From the NCBI RefSeq assembly GCF_037038585.1, contig NC_092525.1:24138867-24202866 (forward strand): a DNA stretch of 64,000 bases, in the 5' to 3' direction. The translations under genes and the position numbers were made by a program. Shown piece after piece: positions 38,497-50,103 of this stretch. Position 1 is the first letter of the stretch; every line of letters starts with the position of its first letter. The notes under the pieces are model-generated. The model did no database searches, was not told the DNA's origin, and saw only the letters and a list, made by a program, of their open reading frames with translations. This stretch comes from Patagioenas fasciata. Taxonomy: Eukaryota; Chordata; Aves; Columbiformes; Columbidae.

Positions 38497-38526
<30 letters not shown>
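38497..38526. repeat. T30 homopolymer
   Basis: The longest homopolymer seen in the window. It could be the reversed poly(A) tail of a minus-strand retrocopy, but nothing recognisable follows on the right, and the nearest ATTAAA on that strand is about 48 nt away. Confidence 0.85.
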
Positions 38527-38529
<3 letters not shown>

Positions 38530-38530
<1 letters not shown>

Positions 38531-40385
38531 GGAGGAAACAGGTTCTGGGCTTAGACAAACATAAGTGTGAGAGTTTAATCCTCTCCCTGTTCTTTGGGGA
38601 TCTCCTGTACCTGCTGGTGGTGCTGGACTAGACTCAATGTCCTGGGATCCAAGCCCAGAAAGGCTCTCCTAGGAAGAGGTGGTGGTTTGGCAGGCATAGT
38701 GCAAAGGCAGGGAGATTTGGTCACCGATTCTGGAAAAAGAGACACAATTAATTTTTGTAACATACCAGGAAGGTGGAATCATGTGAAATGCCACAGGTAT
38801 CCTAAGCAGCTGTGGGACCTCTGTCCCTAGAGACACTTGCAGCTCACCTAGATACAGTATTGTGCTGCTGCCCTCATTTTGAAGCTTGCCCTGCTTGGAG
38901 TAGGTGTTGGATGAGAGACCTCCAGGGGACTGCTGCAGTGACTGCATCATTCTCAGCAACTGGGACTTCAGTGTTGTCGAACAAATCTTTGGCAGATATA
39001 AACAGAAACCTTCAGTGAGAACCTGGACCATTAAATACCACATAACAGATCCAGGTTCAAGACTGTCCTGCCACTGCCATCTGCCTATGTGAACTGGACC
39101 TGAGTGAGGCCAAGCACCTCATGGGTGTTCAGTTCTCTGCATCTTTTTTGTCCAAGGATCTCCGCAAGTGCAGTCCCCAAGCTGCTGCAATGCACAGCAC
39201 AGATCCTCTGCCTGCTTCCCAAACAAGGAGTAAAGGTTTTCAAGAGCCCAGAGCTTGCTGACATCTTGCCTTCAGTGGGAAATCAGCCCTTGATTCACCT
39301 GCCCAAGTGCTGACAGCTCTGTGTGAACTTGCCCAGAGGCTGATGCAGGGGAGCTGGCAGCACAGCAGCCATCCCCATGCACCTCTCCTGGGCATGGCTT
39401 GAGCTCAGAGGTTTCTCAGCTTGTCATGTATTCATCTGTGCCCAGCTCATTATTTGAGCCTCTGGGGGCTGTGGAAAGCCCACTCCACTTTGGAAAGGAA
39501 ACAACAATTTTTCAGATGTGGCTGAAATGCTGTGGATGGCTCTGAACTATGTTATAAGCTCAAAAGAAGTTTCACCACATTGATCCAGTCTAAGAAATAA
39601 ATGGCTCCGAATCTGTTATGTTCATGGAAGGGTCAACAGGCAGCACTGCTGTTTGCATTGCAGTCATTTAGAAACCTGAGGGAAATGTGCTCTGGTGTGT
39701 AGGACCATTCAAACAGAGCAAGGCAAGGCCTTTGGGAATTGTGGGTCTCCTGTGGAGTGGTAGTGCACATCTGTCCTGGGAAAGGCTGGTCACAAGTAGT
39801 GTCTCTGGCACGTGTGAAGGCCAGAGCAAGCTTTTCAGCTGTGCTGCAGTGAGGTGAGGTCCACTGATGTCATGCAGCATCTGTGGGTGTTAAAGCACAG
39901 AGGGTTGGAGCCCTACCTGAGGGTGTGCTGCATACGTGGGGATAAGGTGTGAAACAGCCTGGACTTGCAGTCAGAGCTAGGTGAGTGGGTCCCTGCACAT
40001 CTGGAAAAGCAACTTCAGGGTGCTTTCAGTGGGTGGGGGAACACACTCACAATTTTCAGGACATTTACAAGGCAGGGCACAGTAGGGTTGGATCTGGTCA
40101 CAAGGACTGGGCTTTCATTAAGAACGAGATACAGATTTTTCACCCCCAGCTCATTTAATTTCCACTGTGTCTGGTGTTGATATAGAGATGTGGATACAGA
40201 ACTCCCTGGCCTGGGCGTTTGCAGCAGCCCACGCTCTCCCACCGATGAGGGGCACGTTTGTCAGGTTCCACTCCCAGCCAAGGTTTGCCCTGTGTGCCCC
40301 GGGGGGCGGCACAGCGCTCCCCATGGCTCAGCGCACCCCTGGGCTGGGCCCCCATCACCGCAACCACTTGCGAGGCACGTTTTTC
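38530..40385. other. Intergenic DNA upstream of the NOS1AP-family CpG island
   Basis: No supportable gene or repeat. Could contain proximal regulatory sequence of the downstream gene. Confidence 0.4.
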
Positions 40386-40390
40386 TGCCA

Positions 40391-40421
40391 CCCCCCCCCA
40401 TTTTTAAAAAAAAAAAAAAAA
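40391..40421. repeat. C9 tract, T5 and A16 tract
   Basis: Adjacent homopolymers (C at 40391-40399, A at 40406-40421) about 290 bp upstream of the NOS1AP-family start codon, at the left edge of the CpG island. Confidence 0.8.
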
Positions 40422-40707
40422 CTTTGGCGAGGCCGGGTGCAGACCTGGCACCTCGCACTAGATGTCACCGGTGCCTTCCCTACCGCCCCTTTCGGCTCCT
40501 AATTTTTTCACGCTTCCCGGCCCCTCCCCGTTGGAAGAAAGGGGGGGGATACGGAGACCCGCGCTTACAGACCCCCCTCCCCGCCCTTCCCCAGCGCTCC
40601 GCGGCGGCGCGTCCCCGCCCCGGGGCTGGCCGAGGGCGAGGGGCGGAGGTTCCGCGGCGGCGGCGCCGGGCGCGCTGCAGGGGCAGCCCGGCCGCCGCGG
40701 GGCCGCC

Positions 40708-40812
40708 ATGCCCGCCAAGTCCAAGTACAACCTGGTGGATGACCGGCACGACCTCCGCATCCCGCTGCACAACGAGGACGCCTTCCAGCACGGCATCTGC
40801 TTCGAGGCCAAG
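40708..40812 (+). CDS. NOS1AP-family adaptor, coding exon 1 (residues 1-35)
   Basis: Encodes 35 residues beginning [20 protein letters not shown] and ending HGICFEAK, the start of the PTB domain of the carboxyl-terminal PDZ ligand of neuronal nitric oxide synthase (NOS1AP/CAPON). Family members link nNOS, through a C-terminal PDZ ligand, to PTB partners such as DEXRAS1 and SCRIB at synapses. The exon ends AAG|GTGGGC (donor GT at 40813-40814, phase 0). The start has an ideal Kozak context (GCCGCCATGC). The frame stays open upstream to an ATG at 40462, but the family N-terminus supports 40708. Compared with my recollection of vertebrate NOS1AP (MPSKTKYNLVDDGHDLR…), this differs at residues 3, 5 and 13, which is notable in a very conserved region and favours a paralogue. 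The symbol is left blank because orthologue and paralogue are unresolved. Confidence 0.9.
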
Positions 40813-40814
40813 GT

Positions 40815-40855
40815 GGGCAGCGGGCGCGGAGGGGGTCGGAGGGGCGTCCGCGGGG
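40815..40855 (+). other. G-quadruplex motif at the 5' end of intron 1
   Basis: G-runs on the sense strand start 2 nt after the donor GT: GGG, GGG, GGGGG, GGGG and GGGGG, with loops of 4 to 7 nt. First-intron G-rich tracts are common in vertebrate genes and can affect elongation and splicing. Confidence 0.5.
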
Positions 40856-43800
40856 GTCCCTGTCTAACGCTCGCACCCCGAACCCTCGGGATTCCCTGTT
40901 TTCTATCTCTCATTTGGCATAGCCTTGGGTTTTCTCCACTTTCACCAGGAGACCTTCCCCTTGGGGTTGCCTGCTCTCCCTCAAACTCAGCTGCAAAGAG
41001 TCGGGCGAGGCTTCCCACCCATCCCCTAAGGATGGCGAAGCTGGTCGGGTGAGTCCACCTGGAGCGGGGGTCACCCTTCTGCTTCACCATGGCATCCCTC
41101 CTTGGCTCTGCATCCTTCCTTGGCTCTGCGTGGTGTTGCCTGGGGACGCTGGCCCAGGAGAGCCAGGGACTGTGTGCATCTGCCTAGAAAGAGCGGAGAG
41201 CTGGGGCTTTGCTCTGCATTTCCAGCGACTTGGGTAGTGCTGCTGTGATGGGGGTCCAGTTGGTGTCTGCAGGATGCCCTGGTGCTTCTCTAATGGGATA
41301 AACTCATTATGTGAGTGGAGGGAGGAACTGCATGCCATTTGTGGTGCAGTGCAAGAGGTCAGGGCTGCCAGCCTGAAATAAATTTCTCCTTACATATATA
41401 AACCATTCTTGCTAGTGGATTTGGCAGGAAGCAGTCTTTTTTTTTTCTTTCTCCTTCCTATTGGAACCTCTCAGTCTTGTACTCTGCTTAGGTTGTGGCT
41501 TTCCACAGTGTGAGCCCTTGTGATCTCGCAGCAGGCTGGGAAAAATCTCAGCTACCCATCATTGTTGCTGAGCCCCAAGCAGGTAGCACTGGCTGGCAGT
41601 GTACCGGGGAGTAGCTGGGCATGAAGTTTGAAAAGGGGAAACATAAAATTCTACTCCCTTTGCTGCTCCTGAGGGATATGGTTGTCACGCTAGTGAGAGG
41701 CTGACTTGAAAAAAAACTGGTGTAAAACAGTTCTGAGTGGCAGGGAGGCAGGCATCTGTTGCACACCGTTTTCCTTGGAGCACGTGTGCTGTCAAGGGAA
41801 AAAAATCACAGATTTGGCATCTAATTGCATGCAGTGCCCTGGGGGCAAGGTTGTGGCCCATTGGAGGGTGTCAAAGTGTTATTTTCCCCCTTTTGTCATG
41901 GCTGGGAGGCTTTCTCTGCAGATGCCATTGCCTTCCTGATGGGCACTGTGCTACAGAGAGCAAAACAGCAGAGGAGTTGTTTACGGAGCAAACTTAAACC
42001 TGCTTTGCAACTCTTTCCTGGGAAAGACTCTTCAAATTCAGCTTTGCAGCCTTTTGCTTCTGGATTGTTGGAGATGATTGCGGTTTTATGGCCAGCACCT
42101 GCTCACGCCTCACCTGTGGGGAGGCTGCAAAGCATCTCCAGTACTAAATGCTATGTACCTCTTCCATGGCAGGTTTGGATAGCCCAGCTTGGGGGGTGAG
42201 GAGTGGGGTAGGGCTTCAGCTGCCCCCTCGATCTGCTCACAGCTCACCTCTTTTCCGTGCTGCTGGTCTGGCTGCATGAATGGGGTTGTGCATGTTAGTC
42301 TTTGTTAGCTCTTCTCTCTCTCATTTGGTATCCCGTGGCACGCGTTAATGCCAAGCACAATCCATACAAAACCCAGCTTCTGAATTTGTGGGTTTCTCCA
42401 GCAGTTCCTGATGCCAGATGTAGAATGCAGATGGCTTAGGCAATTACTCCATCCTTTTATTAGATTGCTGGAGATTAATTAAATGCTTACACTCCTTTAG
42501 TTCCTTTTATCCTCAAGAATCCCAAGTGCTTAAACCAGCACAGCTCTTGTTTTGGCTAGGCACCCAGTGCAAGTCACAAAAATGAGGAACTCTGATTTAG
42601 AGCAGAGCTTTGGGGGAAAATTAAAGAAGAATGCTCATCTGGGACAGTAGGTTTCATGTGCCTGTCTCCTAGAAGGCTCCTAGGACTGCTGATAAAGCAG
42701 GCAGCGTGGATCCCAGTGTTCCAGCCCTCAGCAGCTGGATCAGCGGTCTCTGCTCCAGCAGCCCAGGATTCCTGTCGAGCTTGCTTGGGGCTCACTGCAG
42801 GGGGGTAACGTGGGCCTGAGTCGGTGTGCGCTTGTTTATTATTTTAATTTTACACTGAGACCTATGCTGTCTGGTGCTGTCTTTACATGGCGCATGGAGG
42901 ATGTAACAGGTGCTTTGGTTCATCAAGTAGCTGCTGGCATCTGTGCTGTTGTGCCCCTTGCCTCTCTCCCAAGGGAGTGCAGGCACCTTGGGGTGGGTCG
43001 CCACAGGCAGTTGGGATTTGGGCCCTTTTCAAGCACAGAGCGATGGACTTGCTCTGAAGCAAGAGGTGGTGTCACATGCGATGCCATCAGGAGACTTGAG
43101 TTGCTTGTCCCCACTGCAGCCATATGCTCTGGCACAGGGATGCCAAGTCTGAGTGCAATGTCCCCTAAGGATTATGTTAATCCATTTTCTGGAGATAAAT
43201 CCAATAGTTGGAAAATCCTATTCCATCTTCTTAGGAATAGTAATGCATTTCACACTTTTGGATCTGTTTTCATTGGCCACCTCTCTTGGCACCAAATCTG
43301 TCTGTGTCCATGAGGCTCCTCAGCCGGGCTGCTGGGAATCAGAGATGCTGGCTCTGAGGGAAGGCAAGGCATTCACCTTCTACTATGTCTTGTGATCTGA
43401 ATTGTTGAATAAAATCAAAAGCCAGGCCTCCTGTGTTAGATGAAGCAATCAGATGAAAGATGTGGAAGCTGCAGCGTGGCACAGGAGAGCAGGTATAAAT
43501 TGCCACTTGTGCAATGGTTTCCTCGTTAAATAAATGGGTATGTAGAGAGCAAAGACTCCTTCTGTCCTCCTCCACCTCTCTGCCCAGCACTTTACCAGTT
43601 GGGGTGAGGAGGAGGGGGATGTGAGTTTACTCCTTATCTTCCCAAAGCTGCAGGACAAAATACAAGGGCCAGTTTGTGCAACACCAGCAATTCTGCACAT
43701 TCAGAAATCATGACTCAGGCTACTCCAATGCCTACAGAGAGATCAGCACATAAAGGCAATTAAATGGAGTGATGGAACCTGTCACTGGACTGCCGGACCC

Positions 43801-46556
43801 CCAGTCCATTCAAGTGCAGGGGTGCTGCTGGGTTTGCATGGGGAAGCTGTTGCTGGCCTCTGTCATTAGAGCTGATCTCAGGAGCCCCCTGGGCTGGACT
43901 CTCCTCAAAAGCAGCAAGAGATCCCTCCTGCCCTGGAGATCTTGTGGTCTAGAGCAAGGTCCCACCTCCCAAATACCCATTATTTGGAAACAGCTCTTAA
44001 TTCTTCAGTGCTGAGACGCACTAATCTATTAACAGTGCCATGGCATACATGGTTCGCAATGAAGGGAGGAGATGGGGAGATGCTGCCCATCTGCAGGCTG
44101 GGGGAGATGGGCTGTCCAGCCAAACCTGGGTCCTGGGGCAGACCCACCACCTGCAGTCCCGGACTGCCATGGACTGGGACAAGATGTGCTGAGAACTACT
44201 TTTCCTGATATCAGACCTGTCTGGAGATAAATGTGGGACTGGAGGTTTGGGAGGATTGCTGTCCTGGGCAGCAGGTGGGATTTCTGGGTTTGGGTGGTGG
44301 TGTGTTGTTTTTTTTTCTCTCTTAAAGGATCTTGGGAACCAGGCACTTTCTCTCATATTTGTCAGTACTTTTCTCTGCTTTTGTGCGTGGGAAACTGAAG
44401 TTGAACCGAACATCTGCTGCTGTCTCTGTTTGCAGATGGGACATGAAGGAGACTTTAGTGTGATCCAGTAAGTTCCTTCCTCTGAAGCCCTCCAGCTCAC
44501 CTGCTGCCACCTTCCTGAGCCTAGCAGTGCTGGCAGTGCCTGCCAATTGCTGAAAAGATAAATCCTTTATCAAGAAAAGGATCATGACCTCAGATGAACG
44601 CTAAGCAAGAAGTGCATGTGTGTTTCCATTCTTGTGTATATTTTTATGTGTGTAGGGTCCGTACATAAAAGCATTTGAAGTAAGTTGGATTGCATGCAGC
44701 TGTGATCAGGGTCTTCATTTCCCCCCTCTGCTGCAGGCTCCCTTCCCGCTGAGATTCCCTTTCCGGGAGGGCTGCGAAGCCAGAGACGGGTTGTGTGAAG
44801 CTCTGCACCTCTTTAGCTGACTGGGAGAGACTTGGCAGCTTTATTTGGGGGCTGTTCGTACTGGCAGCTCTGGAATAGGGCATGCTGTGTCAGGGCTGCT
44901 CAGCCTAGAGCAAAGCTGCAGTGTGATTTAGCCCAGGATTGCTTGCTTGAGGCTATAAATAACCTTCCCGAGTGCCACAAAAGTTCTCGTTTGAAACGGT
45001 GGCATATTTCTGCCATACTTGTTAAGTCAGTTCACAGGCTGCTAAGTGAAGCTCTTAGCAAAAAACAATCCTCTGCTGGGATTTGGCAAAGCTGCATGTG
45101 CCCAGACTGTGGGTACTGACCGGGTAGCATGTGGGCTCAGCAGATGCCAGAAGGTCCTGAGAAAGGAGTGATGGGGGTGAGATGCTCTCAGCCCTGCTTT
45201 CTGGCCGCTGAAGTGCTTGGATCTTGCACAGCCCATACATGAATGCCTGCTAAGACTGTAACTGGGTGTAGGTGCAGGAATCTTCGTCCCTGTGTGTGGG
45301 GCAGCTGCAGGCAGCATGGCTGGATGGAGTATGGAAATTGGGGCAAGTGGACAGCCTTGCTTTATTGGCATGGAAAAATATCAGCTCTCCTGCTGCACCC
45401 CCTTGCTCTGTGTCCTGCTGTTCCTACCGCAGGGTCGCATCCTGCTACAGAGGTGTCTCCCCTTATTGCCCAAGCCCCATTTTGGCTGGGGAGAGGGGAG
45501 GGTGGGTGCAGTGCATATGGCTCTGGTGGGCACTGGGGTCTTGTGGCTGGACCCCCATTATTGCTGGTGCTCGAGCCCCTGTGCAGCTCATCAGCAGTGC
45601 AGGCATTTCTAGGATCAGCAGGCAGGTGAACACCAGTATCCTTAGGGCATTGGCTCGGCCACTGCTGACTGGCATGAGGTGGCCCTGCATTGATGCCCGC
45701 TGGCTGGTTGTGTAGCTCTGGACAGATCTGACATGCAGCATTAAACTACCCGGCCTCCAGAGCTGGACGCACCCCAGTGTCTTTAGGGTGCAGAGTCCCA
45801 TCACAGGAGGGCTGGAGCCCTCCGGCACAGCGGAGAGCCTGCTACACCCATCTGTTGGGCTCGGGCTGGAAAGCCAGGGCTTTTTTCCGTTGAAGTCAGC
45901 TGGCATCCCAAATTTCCGTTGCTTTTGGCCTCTGAGTCTGCACCACCGCAGTCTGAGTAAACTTCCCCCCTTTCTCCCAGCGAGGCTGCGTGTTCCTGGG
46001 GTGCGGGGCAGAGCTGGTGCCGCACCAGCCCAGCCCCGTGGCTTCCCGGTGGAGACTGTGCGTGCGTGAGTGGGAGCACTGAGACAGCAAAAGTCCCAGG
46101 AATTTGATTTCTCCTCGCTTTCCCTGATGGCAGCAGCCCCAAGAGAAGCCCTTATCAGCCAGGCTGGGTGTTTCCCTGAGCACTGGGGAAAAAGAGAAGT
46201 TTCAGATATTGGGGCACCTGGCTGGGGTCTGATGCCCAAGCACTTTGGCCCTGCAGTTCCTCTGCAGAAGCAGTGGCTCATCATCTGTGGCAAGCTCCCT
46301 GACTCCGGGTGGCTTTCCATGCTGGAAGCCCATCGGCCAGCCCATCTAGGCTCCCCTGTAAGCTGGGTATGATTCAGCCCTGACCTTTGCACGCAGGATG
46401 GGGCTGGCGGGGAGGCAGCGTTCCTCCCTCGGGAAGGCGGCAGCTCTGCTCGGGGAGGCTTTTGCTGCCCACTGCCTGCAAGGGACCTCATCAACACCCC
46501 TTGAAAGGTGTCCCCCAGTCAGGGATGCGGCTGGCCTTTGGTTTTCAGAAAATATC

Positions 46557-46569
46557 TGCCACCTGCTGT
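46557..46569 (-). promoter_or_regulatory. CTCF-like core in intron 1, minus strand
   Basis: The minus strand reads ACAGCAGGTGGCA, one mismatch from CCASYAGRKGGCR (A for C at the first position). Confidence 0.35.
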
Positions 46570-49500
46570 CACAGAAAAAGCACCTTATCAAGAAAATCCA
46601 TTTCTGACAGAGCAGAAAACAAGCACTATTGAACAACCTCAAGGAAAAATGAGAAACTAAGTGACTTGTGCAAATATTGCTTTGGCAAAATGCTCTCCTT
46701 TGTTTTCTGTGTGTGGGTTTGTTTTGATTTGTTTTTTTTTCCCTCTGTCCTGGGGAGGACTGGTATTTCCCTGAACTAGACGGGTCTTGTAAGCCATGGA
46801 AGCAGGGTGCGTAGCGTGGGCTGTGTCTGGTGGCCCCTTCCAGCCGTGCCCAGGACAGATGACCCTGCTTGCATGGGAGGGGGACAGCAAGCAGGCTCCT
46901 TTTGGGTGCTGAGAAGCCCCGATCTGTGACAGCCACCATGCCTGTGCCATGGCAGGGTGAGGGGCTGCCCTTTCTGGGGGCCCGGGAAGGACGGACAGAA
47001 GGCTGGGTCCCACACATGGGGATGAGGAGCAGCAGGGTGTGCAGGGACTGAAAGCGTCCTGCAAAATAGGTGCTTTGTGCCTGCCTGTGCCACTGGGCAA
47101 CACAGCCCCGAGCGGATCTGGCCACATGCAATGCAAGGGCAGCCTTTGTGGGGCTGCCTCCTTACAGGAGGGACCCCCTTGGCTGCCCATTCATTGGTGC
47201 TCTAAACAGGCAGCCTTTCTGCTCCTAATTGGGCTGGGGAGGAAGGGGGCTGCCTGGGACTGCCCTCCCCACTGAGATTGGTGACCCCCTAATCCCGCCT
47301 GGCTCTTGGGTGCAGGTGGGGGTCTCCACCTCAGCCCCCCAGCCCCTGGCAGGATGATGGGGATACAGATCTGGAGGTGATTATTTGGGAAAGCTGTGTC
47401 CTGCATATGTGCGTGTGGTTTCCTTCTTGGATCCTGGGGGCTTGGGGAGGATGGGTTCTTTCATGGGTTTATTTTCTTTGTCAGCTCTCTTTCACACAGC
47501 TTTCTTTTCCTTCCTTTTGTCTGGAGCGCCTTCCTTTCTCCTCCCCAGGCTCAACCCTGGGCCCACTGCCTCCCTTTCCTGTGGGGCTGACCTGCTGGCA
47601 TGGATGCTGGCGGAGCCCTGGGAGCCTGGACATTGTCCCCTGCAGGGAGCAGGGTCACCTCACTTGAAGCACACAGGTTTTAGAGGAAGGCAAAAGCCCA
47701 TGTACCTGGGGTCTGGGAGCTCAGTGTTCAGGGCTCCCTGGGGCTCCTGTCCCAGGAGGAGGAAGCTGTGTCTCAGCATTTCGGTGGGATGAGGGGAGAG
47801 TCTCCTGCCCTGGAGGCTCCTGCTGCTGTGCTGATCCTCACCTCTGCATCGCCTGCTTTTGCCCACAGCTCTTCCTGAAATGAAGGTTGGTGCTGTGAGT
47901 AGGAGGACTGGAGGAGAGCAGAGCAGGAGCAACCTTTATCACCTGTAAATCACTAATAAATACGGGTGGTTTCTCAGCCCGTCCTTACTCCTTGCCTGGG
48001 AAATAGGCAAGACTGACCTCTAAGTCCACATTTTTGGGAGGATACTCATCACATTGTGAAGAGTTACTCCTCTGCAGTGCCGTTCCTGCTTATGGTTTCT
48101 GCCCTGAAGGCAGAGATAATCTGGAGACACTTTGTCCATCTGTTGAGTTTAGTGAAATGTGCACAAAATACCTGCCTGCAGAGTAGGGGGAGAGGTGGGT
48201 GTTTTTGGAGCTGTGATTACAGTAACTGCGTGAAGTGAGCCCACACTGGGGCTGGAGGTGCTCTGGGCTCTGGTGGAGCCGCGCTCTGAGTGCGGGGTGC
48301 CGCAGGGTGTCCTGGAGCCCAGGTTTGGAGCAGAGACAGATCTGTATGGTTTGTGACTGGAGGACCATCCAAGGAGGCCCAAGGTGGTGTCTGGTTTCTG
48401 CTGGGGAGGCTCAGAGAGAGAGATGCTGTGGAGCCAGGATGTCCACCTGACAGCAGAAGGCAGGGAAAGGTTTCTCTCTTACATGCTGCATGGTGACTAT
48501 GTGCCCAGGGCTCTGGCTGCCTCAGCCCTCTTCCTCACCACCTACTTTTTACTGGTGGCTTCCAGACTTTATATAAGAAAAGTGAATTGACTGATGTCAA
48601 AGATGCCTCTCTTAATATGACCTGAACATTTGAAGGGGCAGGAAGGCTCTATTTAGGGGATGTCACTGAAAACTTATAAAGACTTGTGCTTTTGTGGCTG
48701 GGGTTTGAGCATCTGGATCTGGGCAACTGATGCCACCTTTGCTGGCAGTGTGTATGGTGGGCCTTAATTCCCAGTTACGTAAAGCTGCCCTGCGCCATTG
48801 GCAGTCTGTTCGGCACGTGATGGGCTCACCAGCTGTTTGGTGTTTATTTTTATATCCCCTCTATTTGCATCTCCTTGCAGCACCAACTGCCCAGTGCTGG
48901 TTGCTGAATGCCTGCCTCCATCTGCAGCCAGGGCAGGAGCAATGTAGCTGGGGGTGGCTTTGCCAAGCTGGGGGGGTCTGCTCGAGTTTGGGGTGCAGAG
49001 GGTTTGCATGGAGAGCTCCTGGGGACAGCACACACACAAAACACAGGGATGGTCATGCAGCCTCTGAGCTGTGTCCTCAATGGAGGTGACAGCAGCGTCC
49101 CAGCAGAGAGAATCTGGGAGTCCCGCAGTGATGCTGGGTAAGGAACAGCCCTTTGCCTGCACCATGACCCCGCGCACATGTTTGGGCATCTAAACACCCA
49201 TCTCAGCGCTAGCAACCAGTGACCTGCATTTTCAGGGTGTCAGCAAAGGCTGCGGTCGCGTTCGCAGGAACATACAACCCTGCAGGGTTTGGTGGCCGCG
49301 CTGTGCTGCTGGGGGTTACGTCAGCACTCGTGTTGAGATGAAGCGTGGGAGCACAGAGGGCTAGTAAATAGACTCTGAATGCTTTTCTTCTGACTACGTG
49401 TTTTTAGCGCTCTGCATTGACTCTTCATCACTTGTCTGTTTTCTGATCCTTCTTCTGAATCTGCCCTCTTCCATTTTACTTCTTAAAGGGTTTTTGTTTG

Positions 49501-50031
49501 GCAGCTCTCCATGCTGGGTCGCAGCGGTGCTGCCTTTGGTCCCCTTTGAATAGCAAAGTGGCTCCTTTATTCTGCAGGCTTGGCCTGGAGGCTCAGCATC
49601 GCTGTAAGAACAGCCAAGGGTTTGGCAGGGCTGTAACTGAATAGTGAAGGGCCTGTCACAGGACAGGTTGCCCCAGCTATTTTAAGGATATTCCAATGTC
49701 CAGGTCTATAATAGATGACTCAGTGCACCCGAGGGCATATTGGCTTATACCTATGTACTTTGATCATGGCATAGATGAATGAGTCCTGCTGGCCTGATTA
49801 TTGAAGTTATTTTATTGTTAGAATAGGGACTGCTGAATCCTTGAAACATTGCAGTGGGGGAACAGCTTTGTGGTGGGAGACATGCAATGCTTCAGTGCAG
49901 TGGGCAAAATGCCTCTTGTTCCCCAGAAGTGATGCTGGGTTCTCTCCAAGGATGCCATCAAAGCTTTGGTGGGACCATGAGGTTCCCAGTGCCATGGAAT
50001 CTTGACTAATCTGTTCTTTCTTCCCCTACAG

Positions 50032-50103
50032 TACATTGGGAGTCTGGATGTGCCACGGCCGAACAGCCGGGTGGAGATCGTGACGGCCATGCGGCGGATC
50101 AGG
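50032..50103 (+). CDS. NOS1AP-family adaptor, coding exon 2 (residues 36-59)
   Basis: Seventy-two nt encode 24 residues, YIGSLDVPRPNSRVEI followed by VTAMRRIR, which continue the PTB fold. The YIGSLDVPRP segment is the PTB β-strand that follows the N-terminal helix. The acceptor is CTACAG|TAC and the donor AGG|GTGAGT, both phase 0, matching exon 1. The recalled NOS1AP has YVGS and VAAMRRIR, so there are conservative changes (V to I, A to T) in an otherwise fixed segment. The next expected residues, a YEFKAKN-type lysine-rich segment, are found nowhere downstream in the window, so exon 3 lies beyond 64000. The gene is therefore truncated by the window edge, not broken. Confidence 0.9.

Larger units (their letters stand above)
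40440..40880 (+). promoter_or_regulatory. CpG-island promoter of the NOS1AP-family gene
   Basis: A sharply bounded, very GC-rich and CpG-dense block spans exon 1, with GCGG and GGCGGG-type SP-factor motifs and no TATA box. This is the normal start-site architecture for a broadly expressed or neuronal vertebrate gene. The exact transcription start is not visible. Confidence 0.75.
40813..50031 (+). other. NOS1AP-family gene, intron 1
   Basis: A GT-AG intron of 9,219 bp. It ends with TTGACTAATC, a good branch-point match, followed by a pyrimidine run and CTACAG. Inside are a G-quadruplex motif at its 5' end, a CTCF-like site at 46557-46569 (minus strand), an octamer at 48863-48870 and a long unexplained minus-strand ORF at 45463-46497. 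No nested gene could be supported. Confidence 0.8.

Noticed and set aside
46643-46675. Possible second MIR-like fragment (ATGAGAAACTAAGTGACTTG)
   Set aside because: The match is short and needs an internal deletion; too weak to call without a profile search.
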